From positions 1-64,000 of the forward strand of contig JADZFO010000015.1 in assembly GCA_020849855.1 (NCBI GenBank): 64,000 nucleotides of DNA. Direction: 5' to 3'. The notes below the pieces were generated by a model, which had not been told where the DNA came from, did no database searches, and was given only the letters and a program-made list of their open reading frames with translations. This document shows, one piece after another, positions 25,564 to 33,870 of the stretch. Every line of letters starts with the position of its first letter. Within the stretch, counting starts at the first letter, position 1. A program made the translations under genes and the position numbers. Origin of the DNA: a bacterium. Its GTDB lineage: Bacteria; 4484-113; JAFGCY01.

Positions 25564-27273
25564 GTGAACGTCCTGCTGCTGAAAGCCTGGCTGAACAGCG
25601 AAGGCCCCGCCCTGATTGGCTCGCGCCTGCACTCCGTGCAGCAGATCGACACACGCTCATTTCTGCTGGACCTGAGCGCGGAGGACTCCTCCAGCCAGCG
25701 CCTGCTGTGCTCGGTGATGGAGGAGTATCCCCTGCTGGCCCTGCTGAGCAGTGAAGAGCTCCGCGGGCTGGACAGCCGGGACGCAGAAGACGAAGCCCCG
25801 GCCGAGAGCAACTTCGTCAAGGCCCTGCGCTTTCATTTGCTCGGCTACAAGCTGATCGGCATCCTTCAGGAGGGCTTCGACCGCTCGGTGACCTTCAGCT
25901 TCAGCAAGACTGATATGTACGGGCGCGAGAGCCTCAAGCAGCTGCGCCTGGAGCTGGTGGGGCGCTCCAGCAATGCCTACCTGCTGACCGCCAGCCAGGT
26001 GTCGCGCTGCGACGGAAATGTGCTGTCCATCTTCAAGCGCGTGCGCAAGGAACAGAACCGCGTCCGGCACATCGTGACCGGCAAGCAGCTGCCGCCCCCG
26101 CCGCCGCTGGGCAAGTTTGTGGCGGCCGAGAGTGACATGGACGGCCTGGCGGCGGAGCTGGCCCAGCTTGGCAGCAGCGAGACGGCTGAGGAAGGCGAGG
26201 GCGCCAGCGCTGGAGCGAACCCTTTGGAGCTGCTCTTCACACGGCGGGTTGCCGCCAGTGATGCCAAGCTCTGGCCCGCGGTAGAAACCCTGCTGCCGGT
26301 GACTTATGACCTGCAGACCCTGCTGGGATTTATCTCCAACCTGCAGCGCGGAACCCTGAGCAGCGAGCTCTTTGGCCTCGGCCACGAGGGCGCGACGGCC
26401 AACTCGGTCGCGCTGAAGCAGTGGCTGCAGGCGCGCGGAAGGCGCGGCAAGGCCGGCAGCACTGGCGTGCCCCTCTTGCAGGAGCTGGCGCACCGCCTGG
26501 ACCAGCTAAACGAGCGTCTGGCGCTGTCTCTGCGGGCGGATGAGCTGGAGCTTCTGGCCCTGGAAATGCTGTCGCAGGCCGAGCAGGCGGATCAGGAGAA
26601 GCGCGGCCAGGCATTACTGGAGGCCTGGCAGGAAGAGCACCCGGACTGGGCCGGAGAGATAGAGCTGCTGCAGAGCGTGCAGGAGAACGCGCAGAACCTG
26701 CTGCGCTTCAGCCAGCGCCTCAGGCGCGGGGTGGACAAGCTGCAGCGCGTGATTGACCACACCACGCAGCAGCTGGCGATGCTGGAGCAGGCCCGCCCGG
26801 CGGGCACCGCGGCGCCAGTGCGGCGCAGCGTCCCGGCGCGCGACCCGCTGCAGGCTGAGCAGAAGCGCCTGAACAAATACGGCGTGAAGTACCAGCGCTT
26901 TGTCAGCTCCGAGGGCCTGGTGATCCTGGCCGGCATGGGCGATACAAGCAACGACGGCCTGCTGCGGATCTACGGCTCCGGGCGGCATCTATGGCTGCAT
27001 GTGCGCGACTTCCCCGGCAGCCATGTCATCGTGCTCTTCAACGGTAAGGAAGTGGGCGCGGCGAGCCTGTATGAAGCGGCGGTGATTGCGGCCTGGTTCA
27101 GCCAGGGCAGGGATGAGGATGATGTGGAGGTCAGTTACCTGCCGATTCGCCATCTGCGCAGGCCCAAGGGCGGCAAGGCGGGGCAGGTGCTGAAGACAAG
27201 TGAGAAGGTGATCAGCGTGCGGCCCTCAGACTATGAGGCGCTGAAGCTGGAGCTGCGCGGCCAGGAGCATTAG
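25564..27273 (+). CDS. rqcH: RqcH/NFACT family ribosome rescue protein
   Basis: Bacterial RqcH (Rqc2/NEMF homologue) binds stalled 50S-peptidyl-tRNA and adds C-terminal alanine tails; related proteins were first called fibronectin-binding proteins. The 569-residue sequence has an NFACT-N part (residues ~5-190, e.g. GRSSNAYLLTAS and LPPPPPLGKF), a helix-hairpin-helix region (~200-300), a long coiled-coil (~320-420, LLRFSQRLRRGVDKLQRV) and an NFACT-R part (~430-560: YGVKYQRFVSSEGLVILAG, LWLHVRDFPGSHVIVLF, AAVIAAWFSQGRDEDDVEV). GTG 25564 follows TATTAT (25552-25557) by 6 nt, a leaderless arrangement. Confidence 0.93.
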   Translation: MNVLLLKAWLNSEGPALIGSRLHSVQQIDTRSFLLDLSAEDSSSQRLLCSVMEEYPLLALLSSEELRGLDSRDAEDEAPAESNFVKALRFHLLGYKLIGILQEGFDRSVTFSFSKTDMYGRESLKQLRLELVGRSSNAYLLTASQVSRCDGNVLSIFKRVRKEQNRVRHIVTGKQLPPPPPLGKFVAAESDMDGLAAELAQLGSSETAEEGEGASAGANPLELLFTRRVAASDAKLWPAVETLLPVTYDLQTLLGFISNLQRGTLSSELFGLGHEGATANSVALKQWLQARGRRGKAGSTGVPLLQELAHRLDQLNERLALSLRADELELLALEMLSQAEQADQEKRGQALLEAWQEEHPDWAGEIELLQSVQENAQNLLRFSQRLRRGVDKLQRVIDHTTQQLAMLEQARPAGTAAPVRRSVPARDPLQAEQKRLNKYGVKYQRFVSSEGLVILAGMGDTSNDGLLRIYGSGRHLWLHVRDFPGSHVIVLFNGKEVGAASLYEAAVIAAWFSQGRDEDDVEVSYLPIRHLRRPKGGKAGQVLKTSEKVISVRPSDYEALKLELRGQEH

Positions 27274-27297
27274 TGCCGACGCTGGAGGGCAGCGGAA

Positions 27298-27369
27298 TCA
27301 GTTCTGCAGGATACCCGCGACAGCGCCGCAGATGGCCACTACCACGGTCAGAATCCACAGGTTAGTCAT
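27298..27369 (-). CDS. 23-residue single-TM mini-protein
   Basis: ATG 27369 opens a 23-codon frame whose product (MTNLWILTVVVAICGAVAGI plus LQN) is almost entirely one membrane helix with small GxxxG-like spacing. A GGGGGT stretch lies about 7 nt upstream on the minus strand. It follows a second mini-protein frame (27417-27539) on the same strand, so the two may form a small operon. Short frames occur by chance, so the support is the helix pattern, the ribosome-binding-like sequence and the tandem arrangement in an otherwise gene-free gap. Confidence 0.4.
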   Translation of the reverse strand: MTNLWILTVVVAICGAVAGILQN

Positions 27370-27416
27370 TGGTTACCCCCGACAGTCAATTCGGCCAACT
27401 GGCCAGGGTGTCAGCC

Positions 27417-27539
27417 TCAGGTGCCACATCCGCCGCCGCCCCTGGAGTTGAAGTAGATCATCAGTCCGATGACTGTGACTACAAGGACCAGGGATAGGAC
27501 GTCGGGCACTGCTGCTTCACCACGTGTAGGAGATAACAC
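27417..27539 (-). CDS. 40-residue single-TM mini-protein with GGGGCGT tail
   Basis: From GTG 27539 the frame codes 40 residues; a shorter start at GTG 27509 gives 30. The product has a membrane helix (VLSLVLVVTVIGLMIYF) followed by NSRGGGGCGT, a Gly-rich tail with one Cys. A minus-strand TATCAT box lies at 27554-27559. The next frame downstream is another single-helix mini-protein. Function unknown. Confidence 0.4.
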   Translation of the reverse strand: MLSPTRGEAAVPDVLSLVLVVTVIGLMIYFNSRGGGGCGT

Positions 27540-27553
27540 TGCGCTGAGCCTGC

Positions 27554-27559
27554 ATGATA
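27554..27559 (-). promoter_or_regulatory. possible -10 box TATCAT for the mini-protein pair
   Basis: TATCAT on the minus strand ends 14 nt before GTG 27539. No good -35 is seen. It would drive transcription away from aspartokinase and toward the end of rqcH. Confidence 0.35.
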
Positions 27560-27647
27560 CACGCTAAGCGCAATGTAATTACCCTGAATTCAGTCTTATT
27601 CGTCTTATTACCGCAGTTTAATCAAGTTCGAGATTAAAGACAGTCGC

Positions 27648-27848
27648 GGGTCGAAGGGGGAAGGGGGAAGGGGGAAGGTCGCAGGTCGAATGAGAAGGGT
27701 GAAGTAGCGACTTGGTTCTTCCCGGGTTTTGGATGCACTTTGGGTTGAGGCCTTTCATCCTTAGTGGATCGAGGACTTAGCGTATTCGACTATCGACCAT
27801 CGACTATCGACCTTCGACCTTCCCCCTTCGACCACCGACCATCGAGAT
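27648..27848. repeat. two-arm TCGAC repeat element upstream of aspartokinase
   Basis: The left arm (27648-27700) carries GGTCGAAGGGGGAAG-type units, and the right arm (27785-27848) carries repeated TCGACC(A/T)TCGACTATCGACC units. The arms are inverse complements in part (GGTCGAAGGGGGAAG against CTTCCCCCTTCGACC). The centre contains TTTGGATGCAC. A second member of the family lies at 38422-38521. Bases 27560-27647 between the mini-protein promoter and this element hold nothing I can identify. Confidence 0.7.
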
Positions 27849-27877
27849 TCGGGAGGAGCGGCTACAATTCCTCCCGC

Positions 27878-29140
27878 ATGCGTCGAGTGATCAAGTTTGG
27901 GGGAACCTCAGTCGCCACGCCGGAACTGGTGCGCGATGGCGCGCGGCATATCGCCCGCCTGGTGGAGCGCGGCGACCAGATCGCCGTGGTGGTCTCCGCC
28001 CCCGGTAATGCCACCAGCACCCTGCTGAATGCGATCTACAGCGCCTCTGAGAGCCAGGCCGGCTTCATCGAGGCCTGCGCTTTTGCCGCCCTCGGCGAAG
28101 AGCAGAGCGTGCACCTGATGGTGGCCGCGCTGCGTAGCCTGGGCGTCAATGCGTTGCCCTTCCTGCCGCGGGACACAGATACCTGGCCCATCATCGCCGA
28201 CATCGAGGACCTCTCTCCCCTGGCCACCGGCAAGGTGAACGAGGAGCGGCCCTTTGAGCTGCGCACCCAGCAGACAGCCGGTCGTTTCCGCCGCTTTGTG
28301 TTGCCGCACCTGCGGGTAGGCTCTGTGCCGGTGATCAGCGGCTTTTTCGCGGTGGACAGCGCGGACCGCGTGGTGGCCCTGGGCCGCGGCGGCAGCGACA
28401 TCAGCGCCTTTATCGTCGCGGCGCATATCAGCGCGGACGAGGTGGCGATCGTCACCGACGTCTCCGGCGTGCTTTCCGCCGACCCGCGCCTGGCAGCCAA
28501 CCCGCGCCTGCTGGACGAGCTGTCGATCACCGACATGCAAATCCTTGCCGGGGCCGGCGCGCGGGTGCTGCACCCCAAGGCCCTGGCCTTCAAGAGCGAG
28601 CACATGAAGGTGCGGATCCTGGACTACCGCGAGCTGGACCGCCTGGAGCAGACCGGCACCAGCGTGCTGGGCAAGAGCGAGACGACGCTGTTCCGCAATC
28701 CGGAAGAGCTGTCGATGCTGACCCTGGTGGGGGAGGTGAGCCAGCCCCTGGACCTCGACGCCGCGCTGATGCAGTGGATGCAGGGCTCCGGACTGTCGAT
28801 GCGCTCCGCCAGCTTCACCGAGCGCTTTACCTGCATCTATGTTCCGAGCAGCATGGCTGAAGAGGCCTATCGCGGCCTGCATGCGCTGATTGCCGAGCGC
28901 TTTACCGAGATCATGAGCCTGTCGATGAAGGGCGGGGTGGGCGAGCTGCGCCTGCGCAGCGCGAAGTTCCTCGACCAGCCCGGCGTGCTGGCTGAGATGA
29001 CCGGAGTGCTGGCCAACGCGCGGATCAACATCATCGAAATGGTGACCGGCCTGACCGACATCAGCGTGTTCATCAATTACAGCGACCTGGACCGGGCCGA
29101 AGCAATGCTGGGCCAGGTGCTGGAGCACTACTCTTCGTAG
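27878..29140 (+). CDS. lysC: aspartate kinase (monofunctional, ACT-regulated)
   Basis: Aspartokinase phosphorylates aspartate at the entry to lysine, threonine, methionine and diaminopimelate synthesis. Visible: N-terminal RRVIKFGGTSVATPELVRDG (kinase motif KFGGTSV), LGRGGSDISAFIVAA (~165), VTDVSGVLSADPRL (~190) and GAGARVLHPKALAF (~230), then two ACT domains (~285-415; LRSAKFLDQPGVLAEMTGVL in the second). At 420 residues it is a single-function enzyme without homoserine dehydrogenase. ATG 27878 is chosen because TACAAT (27863-27868) ends 9 nt before it; an upstream in-frame start would be encoded by the TCGAC repeat. Confidence 0.95.
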   Translation: MRRVIKFGGTSVATPELVRDGARHIARLVERGDQIAVVVSAPGNATSTLLNAIYSASESQAGFIEACAFAALGEEQSVHLMVAALRSLGVNALPFLPRDTDTWPIIADIEDLSPLATGKVNEERPFELRTQQTAGRFRRFVLPHLRVGSVPVISGFFAVDSADRVVALGRGGSDISAFIVAAHISADEVAIVTDVSGVLSADPRLAANPRLLDELSITDMQILAGAGARVLHPKALAFKSEHMKVRILDYRELDRLEQTGTSVLGKSETTLFRNPEELSMLTLVGEVSQPLDLDAALMQWMQGSGLSMRSASFTERFTCIYVPSSMAEEAYRGLHALIAERFTEIMSLSMKGGVGELRLRSAKFLDQPGVLAEMTGVLANARINIIEMVTGLTDISVFINYSDLDRAEAMLGQVLEHYSS

Positions 29141-29167
29141 GGTTCAGGCCTGCCTGAACCCGTATTT

Positions 29168-29225
29168 GTAGGGCGCACGGATGGGCGCCCCAAAAGTAGA
29201 CGGGCGCACATCCGTGAGACCCTAC
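29168..29225. repeat. imperfect long hairpin with outward CTACA(G) tails
   Basis: GTAGGGCGCACGGATG (29168-29183) pairs with CATCCGTGAGACCCTAC (29209-29225). It belongs to the CTACAG-tailed palindrome class and starts about 28 nt after the aspartokinase stop codon. Confidence 0.7.
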
Positions 29226-29331
29226 AGAAGGCAACTTCATTTAAACCCGACCAATACAAGCTGCTCAAGCGCGAAGCCTTCGCGCACCGGAAGTTCTCCA
29301 CTTGAATTGTGCGGTGGTAGAATTCACTCGA

Positions 29332-29370
29332 ATGGCGAGATCGAAACCCCAGCAGGTGGAAGAGAGATGA
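29332..29370 (+). CDS. possible 12-residue leader peptide coupled to the next gene
   Basis: TAGAAT (29318-29323) ends 8 nt before an ATG that opens a 12-codon frame (MARSKPQQVEER). Its TGA overlaps the ATG of the membrane protein at 29367 as ATGA. If the promoter is used as elsewhere in the window, this micro-frame would be the first thing translated on the mRNA. It may only be a chance frame around the ribosome binding site. Confidence 0.3.
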   Translation: MARSKPQQVEER

Positions 29371-29660
29371 GATCACTTGACACGCAGTTCGAGTTAAGCG
29401 CTGATGCAAGTGCTGCCAAACTTGTGAAAGCTGCCGACACAGCATACTTGAATGGTGGCTTCATTGGTTTCCTTTTGCTTGGTCTCAGCCCATTAATGAT
29501 GCAATCCGAGAATTCGGGCACGTTCTTTCAGCTTGCAAGGGCCCTATCACCAATTCTCATCCTTGTTGCCATAGCCTTTCACACTATTCATTTGAAAGCT
29601 CTGAGACAGAACTGCGCAGAACTACTCAAGCAACTGAGAAATGACAGATATGGCCAATGA
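29367..29660 (+). CDS. small two-TM membrane protein of unknown function
   Basis: A 97-residue protein with two hydrophobic stretches (~31-48 GGFIGFLLLGLSPLMM and ~63-80 LSPILILVAIAFHTIHL) and basic, polar ends. ATG 29367 has a GGAAGAGAG ribosome binding sequence 5-6 nt upstream. G+C is lower than in neighbouring core genes. It lies in an accessory stretch of small membrane proteins next to the RAYT element. No family recognised. Confidence 0.55.
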   Translation: MRSLDTQFELSADASAAKLVKAADTAYLNGGFIGFLLLGLSPLMMQSENSGTFFQLARALSPILILVAIAFHTIHLKALRQNCAELLKQLRNDRYGQ

Positions 29661-29693
29661 GCCATGAGCAGCACGCAGTGATGATCAAGAAAC

Positions 29694-30011
29694 ATGCTAA
29701 ACCCCGACCAATCCAAACAGATCAAGCGTGAGACCCTCGGGCTCTGGAAGTTCAACGCGGGCTGCGGCTGTGTTTCCTTTCTCATCGCCGTCGGCCTCGG
29801 CTTCGCCATCTGGAACATCGATTCATGGTGGTGGCGGGCGCCACTGATCCTGCTGCTTCTCTGCGCCGTGCTGGTCATGATCGCCGCCTCGCTGCTGGAT
29901 ATCGTGCCCTGGGCCTGGGCCGTGCTGCGCTTCTTCCACCTGGCGGGCAGCAACTGGCTGGAGAAGCGGCGCAATGAAGACGGGGGCGGCGACCCGCCGC
30001 CGAGTTTGTAG
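29694..30011 (+). CDS. small two-TM membrane protein of unknown function
   Basis: About 105 residues with two membrane segments (~23-42 GCVSFLIAVGLGFAIWNI and ~50-72 LILLLLCAVLVMIAASLL) followed by a cytoplasm-like basic tail and an acidic/Gly/Pro end (RRNEDGGGDPPPSL). The TAG stop at 30009-30011 lies inside the repeat-like TTTGTAGGG at the edge of the palindrome cluster, so the C-terminus may have been set by repeat insertion. No family recognised. Confidence 0.55.
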   Translation: MLNPDQSKQIKRETLGLWKFNAGCGCVSFLIAVGLGFAIWNIDSWWWRAPLILLLLCAVLVMIAASLLDIVPWAWAVLRFFHLAGSNWLEKRRNEDGGGDPPPSL

Positions 30012-30042
30012 GGCCGCAGGCCAAGGCGCCTGTTTCCCCGGC

Positions 30043-30651
30043 CGGAGGGGCCGGCCTTGGCCGGCCCGCGGCGATACAATCTCCAATGTGATGGCTTTGC
30101 CTGAATGGATCGAAGTTCCGCGCCGCAAGAACCCTCGCGCGAAGGGATTCGACTACTCGACGCCCGGTATGTACATGATTACGCAGTGCATCCAGAATCG
30201 GGTGCCTCTGCTCTGTAGAATTGAAGATTCAACGCCAAAGCTCACAGCAATTGGTCTATTGGTTGAAAGGCATCTTTTACAAACGGTCGATCGCTTTGCT
30301 GATACTGAACTGGACTGCTATTGCATCATGCCTGACCACTTCCACTTCATACTTTCCCTGAGCCTGAAAACTGGAAAGAAAGGAACGAGCGTTGTTGACT
30401 TCATGCGAGTGTTGAAATCGCTAAGCACCCGTGAGTACAACATTATTCGCCAGCAGTATTCAAGATTGCCCGAACAGTTTATGCAACGCAGCTTTGGCGA
30501 CGAAGTTATCGAGGATGAGGAAGAGCTTTATGCTTACCGCAAGTACATTCTTGAGAATCCACAGGCTTATCAACTGAGACGTGATGGCCACCTATAGTCC
30601 CAGCAGCGAGGTGCTTGTCGTGCCGCGGGCCGGCCAAGGCCGGCCCCTCCG
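30043..30651 (+). mobile_element. RAYT transposase unit bounded by perfect inverted palindromes
   Basis: A 30-nt sequence at 30043-30072 (starting CGGAGGGGCCGGCC) is the exact reverse complement of 30622-30651 (ending CGGCCCCTCCG). Each copy contains an internal hairpin GGGCCGGCC-AA-GGCCGGCCC and faces its CCCCTCCG tail outward. Between them lies one gene, a Y1 HUH transposase. This is the layout expected for a REP/REPIN system with its RAYT or for an IS200/IS605-like unit. No target duplication is evident, as usual for this enzyme class. Confidence 0.8.
30091..30597 (+). CDS. REP-associated Y1 transposase (RAYT family)
   Basis: A 168-residue Y1 tyrosine HUH transposase, which cleaves and rejoins single-stranded hairpin DNA. 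The HUH motif is visible in CYCIMPDHFHFILSLS (~72-87, HFH), the catalytic Tyr region in EEELYAYRKYILENPQAYQL (~144-163), and the RAYT N-terminus in YSTPGMYMITQCIQNR. The protein is complete for its family. G+C is lower than in core genes. ATG 30091 (or GTG 30088) follows TACAAT (30075-30080), which lies immediately inside the left palindrome, so the element carries its own promoter. It is the likely source of mobility for the hairpin repeats of this genome. Confidence 0.9.
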   Translation: MALPEWIEVPRRKNPRAKGFDYSTPGMYMITQCIQNRVPLLCRIEDSTPKLTAIGLLVERHLLQTVDRFADTELDCYCIMPDHFHFILSLSLKTGKKGTSVVDFMRVLKSLSTREYNIIRQQYSRLPEQFMQRSFGDEVIEDEEELYAYRKYILENPQAYQLRRDGHL

Positions 30652-30687
30652 AGCCAGCTAACCTACACGCTAAACTTGACCCGCCTG

Positions 30688-31848
30688 ATGCCAGACACGC
30701 CAGCCACTGCAGTGCGCGCCATAATCGTCTCGGACGGCAAGCGCGGCCACGAAAACCAGAGCCGCGTGATCGCGCGCATGCTGGGGGTCGAAGAACCGCT
30801 GCTGATGTACCTGCGGCCGCAGTACAAGGACGGCGGCTGGACCGAGCTTCTGCTGCGCCTGCGCCTGCGCCTGAGCGGACCGCGGAGCATCAGCCGCAGG
30901 GCGGCGGGCGAGCTGGTGCGGACGATGCTGAAGCCCGAGACGCCCGAGGCCTTCCGCGAACTGGCGGAGGAGATTGCAGCGAGCGCAGGGGCAGGTATTG
31001 ACCTGCCCATTGCTGGGCAGAAGGCGCGTCAAGACGCGCCCCTACAGGCGCCCCTGCTGCTCTTCAGCATTTCCACCGGTACGCCGCCGGCGACGCTGAA
31101 CCTGGTGCTGGCTCGCCTGCTTGGTGCGCGCTCGATCGTAAGCATGACGCCCAGCCTGCTGCCCCTGTCGCTGTTCAGTGCGGCGATCCTGCCTGATCAC
31201 GACCTCTCGCCCGGCTTCAGTATGCAGCCCAACACTTTGGTGACGCCCCTGGCCCTGAGCATGCATGACAGCGCGGCTGCGCAGCTGCAGGCCAGCGCCC
31301 TGGCCAGCGAGTATGGCCTGGAACGCGAGCAGCGCTACATTGGCATCGCCATCGGCGGGCCGTCAAAGAACAGCCAGTGGAACGACAGTCACGTGCGGCG
31401 CTGGCTGGAGGATGTGCGCAGCGCGGCCCTTGCCAGCGGCTCGCAGCTTCTGGTGACGAATTCGCGGCGGACGCCGGCGGAGACCAGCCGCTGGCTGGCT
31501 GAGCTGGCCCGGGAGAAGGCCTTCGCGGCCTTCATTGACGCCGCCAGCGACCCGCGCAACCCACTGCCGGCCTTTTACGAGCTGTGCTGGCAGATGCATG
31601 TCAGCGCGGACAGCATCTCGATGCTCAGCGAGGCGGTGCAGGCCGGGCACCGGCCGGTGGTGCACTGGACCAGTCGCGAGGGGCCAAAGGGCAAGCTGCG
31701 GCGCTTCATCGACAACCTCTCCTCCGGCGGCGATGTTTTTGCCAACGCGCGCTCGCTGCCGACCGACAGCCTGCGCCGCAGGGAGCGCGTCAACGCGAAC
31801 TACAGCAAGCTGCGGGGGCAGCTTCTTGAGCTGCTGAAGCTGGACTGA
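30688..31848 (+). CDS. ELM1-like (DUF1022) protein with an in-frame palindrome
   Basis: About 386 residues, related to the mitochondrial fission ELM1 / nucleoside-diphosphate-sugar epimerase-like family of bacteria: N-terminal AIIVSDGKRGHENQSRVIAR, GTPPATLNLVLARLLGA, TLVTPLALSMHD, IAIGGPSKNSQW (~218) and LLVTNSRRTPAETSRWL, with DSISMLSEAVQAGHRPVV near the C-terminus. The fold resembles glycosyltransferase-B enzymes; biochemical role unknown. A hairpin repeat (31023-31040) sits in frame around residues 112-120 (QKARQDAPLQAP). The start could be ATG 30688 or TTG 30676; TAAACT (30671-30676) favours ATG 30688. Confidence 0.8.
   Translation: MPDTPATAVRAIIVSDGKRGHENQSRVIARMLGVEEPLLMYLRPQYKDGGWTELLLRLRLRLSGPRSISRRAAGELVRTMLKPETPEAFRELAEEIAASAGAGIDLPIAGQKARQDAPLQAPLLLFSISTGTPPATLNLVLARLLGARSIVSMTPSLLPLSLFSAAILPDHDLSPGFSMQPNTLVTPLALSMHDSAAAQLQASALASEYGLEREQRYIGIAIGGPSKNSQWNDSHVRRWLEDVRSAALASGSQLLVTNSRRTPAETSRWLAELAREKAFAAFIDAASDPRNPLPAFYELCWQMHVSADSISMLSEAVQAGHRPVVHWTSREGPKGKLRRFIDNLSSGGDVFANARSLPTDSLRRRERVNANYSKLRGQLLELLKLD
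31023..31040. repeat. palindrome with CCTACAG tail inside the ELM1-like gene
   Basis: GGCGCGTC-AA-GACGCGCC followed by CCTACAG. It has the same 8-bp-arm, AA-loop plan as the copy at 8321-8338 with different arm bases. It keeps the reading frame open. Confidence 0.85.
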
Positions 31849-31895
31849 CAGCTCCGGCATGACTTTCGGGTCTGACCGTGTAGATAATTGTGTCT

Positions 31896-32654
31896 GTGAC
31901 AGCACAATGGCAAGTAGTACTTAGGGTCCTGGCCGGCACTCTGCTGATCTGGCTGGTGCTGGACCGCAGTGCAGCTGCCATGGGCAGCCTGCGCGGCGAG
32001 GCCGGCATTGCTGTCTGCCTGCTGACCCTGGCTGCGGCATCAGTGCTCGAGTACCTGCTGTTCAGGACCAGCTGGCGGGAGCTGCTGGCGCGGCTGGGCC
32101 TGGGGCGGCCTCGCGCCGTCGCACTGCTGGCGACCGCCGGTGTTTGTCTGCTGCTTGTGGCCTACTTCCCTGCTTTTTCTCTTGCCAGCGGCGCGCGAAT
32201 CGACCTGCGGCCTGACTGGCTGCTTTTGATTCCCGGCCTGTTTGCCCAGCATGGGGTCGCCGAAGAACTGCTGTTTCGCGGCTTCGCTTTCGGGCATCTG
32301 CGCGCGGGACGCAGCTTCTGGCCGGCGGCCTGGCTGTCGCTGTTGCCTTTCAGCGCCGCACACCTGATGCTTTTCCTGAGCATGGAGCCAGTGCTGGCGG
32401 CCAGCTCAATCCTGGTTGCTGTGGCGACAAGCTTTCCGCTGGCCTGGCTCTACGAGCGTGGCAGAGCCACGATCTGGGCCCCCGCCCTGCTGCATCTTGG
32501 CATCCACGCCATCAAGCTGGTTGAAGTTGCGGAGGCGCAGTACATGTCGCTGGCACTGGGCTGGATGGCAGTCTGTTCGGTTGTGCCCTATGCGGCCTTC
32601 CTGTTTCTGCGAGACGGGCGCGACAACCAGGTCGCTGTGAGCGCTTCAAGCTGA
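31896..32654 (+). CDS. CPBP family intramembrane metalloprotease
   Basis: About 252 residues with seven or so hydrophobic segments. The CPBP (CAAX protease / bacteriocin-processing, ABI) signature is present: VAEELLFRGFAFGH (motif 1, EExxxR, ~120), LPFSAAHLMLFL (motif 2, FxxxH, ~150) and LLHLGIHAIKL (motif 3, His, ~203). Members cleave within membranes; substrates here are unknown. GTG 31896 is preferred over GTG 31890 because GATAAT (31883-31888) ends 7 nt before it. It follows the ELM1-like gene by about 50 nt but probably has its own promoter. Confidence 0.88.
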   Translation: MTAQWQVVLRVLAGTLLIWLVLDRSAAAMGSLRGEAGIAVCLLTLAAASVLEYLLFRTSWRELLARLGLGRPRAVALLATAGVCLLLVAYFPAFSLASGARIDLRPDWLLLIPGLFAQHGVAEELLFRGFAFGHLRAGRSFWPAAWLSLLPFSAAHLMLFLSMEPVLAASSILVAVATSFPLAWLYERGRATIWAPALLHLGIHAIKLVEVAEAQYMSLALGWMAVCSVVPYAAFLFLRDGRDNQVAVSASS

Positions 32655-32693
32655 CTGTAAGCCGGCTCCGGTCCTGACGCAGTCCTCGCCCAC

Positions 32694-33686
<993 letters not shown>

Positions 33687-33870
33687 CCCGGCGAGTATAG
33701 CAAAGCTGCTGTAGCGCCTCAGCAAGCGCGTGGATGAAGCCGCGCGGCGGAGGGCGTAAAGCTGCGCCGTGCTTTGAGTTAATCCCGCCGCACTTACCGG
33801 CTCTTCAGCCTGCGTTCACACAGTCTGCCTATCCTCGCCGCGCCCCGGAATTTTGAGGAGGAACTGGAAC

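Noticed and set aside
27510..27877. Lysine riboswitch upstream of aspartokinase
   Set aside because: The gap holds the TCGAC element and a promoter 9 nt before the start; there is no room for a leader RNA.
30615..31001. Frame overlapping the start of the ELM1-like gene
   Set aside because: It begins inside the right palindrome of the RAYT unit and is a shifted-frame shadow of the ELM1-like gene.
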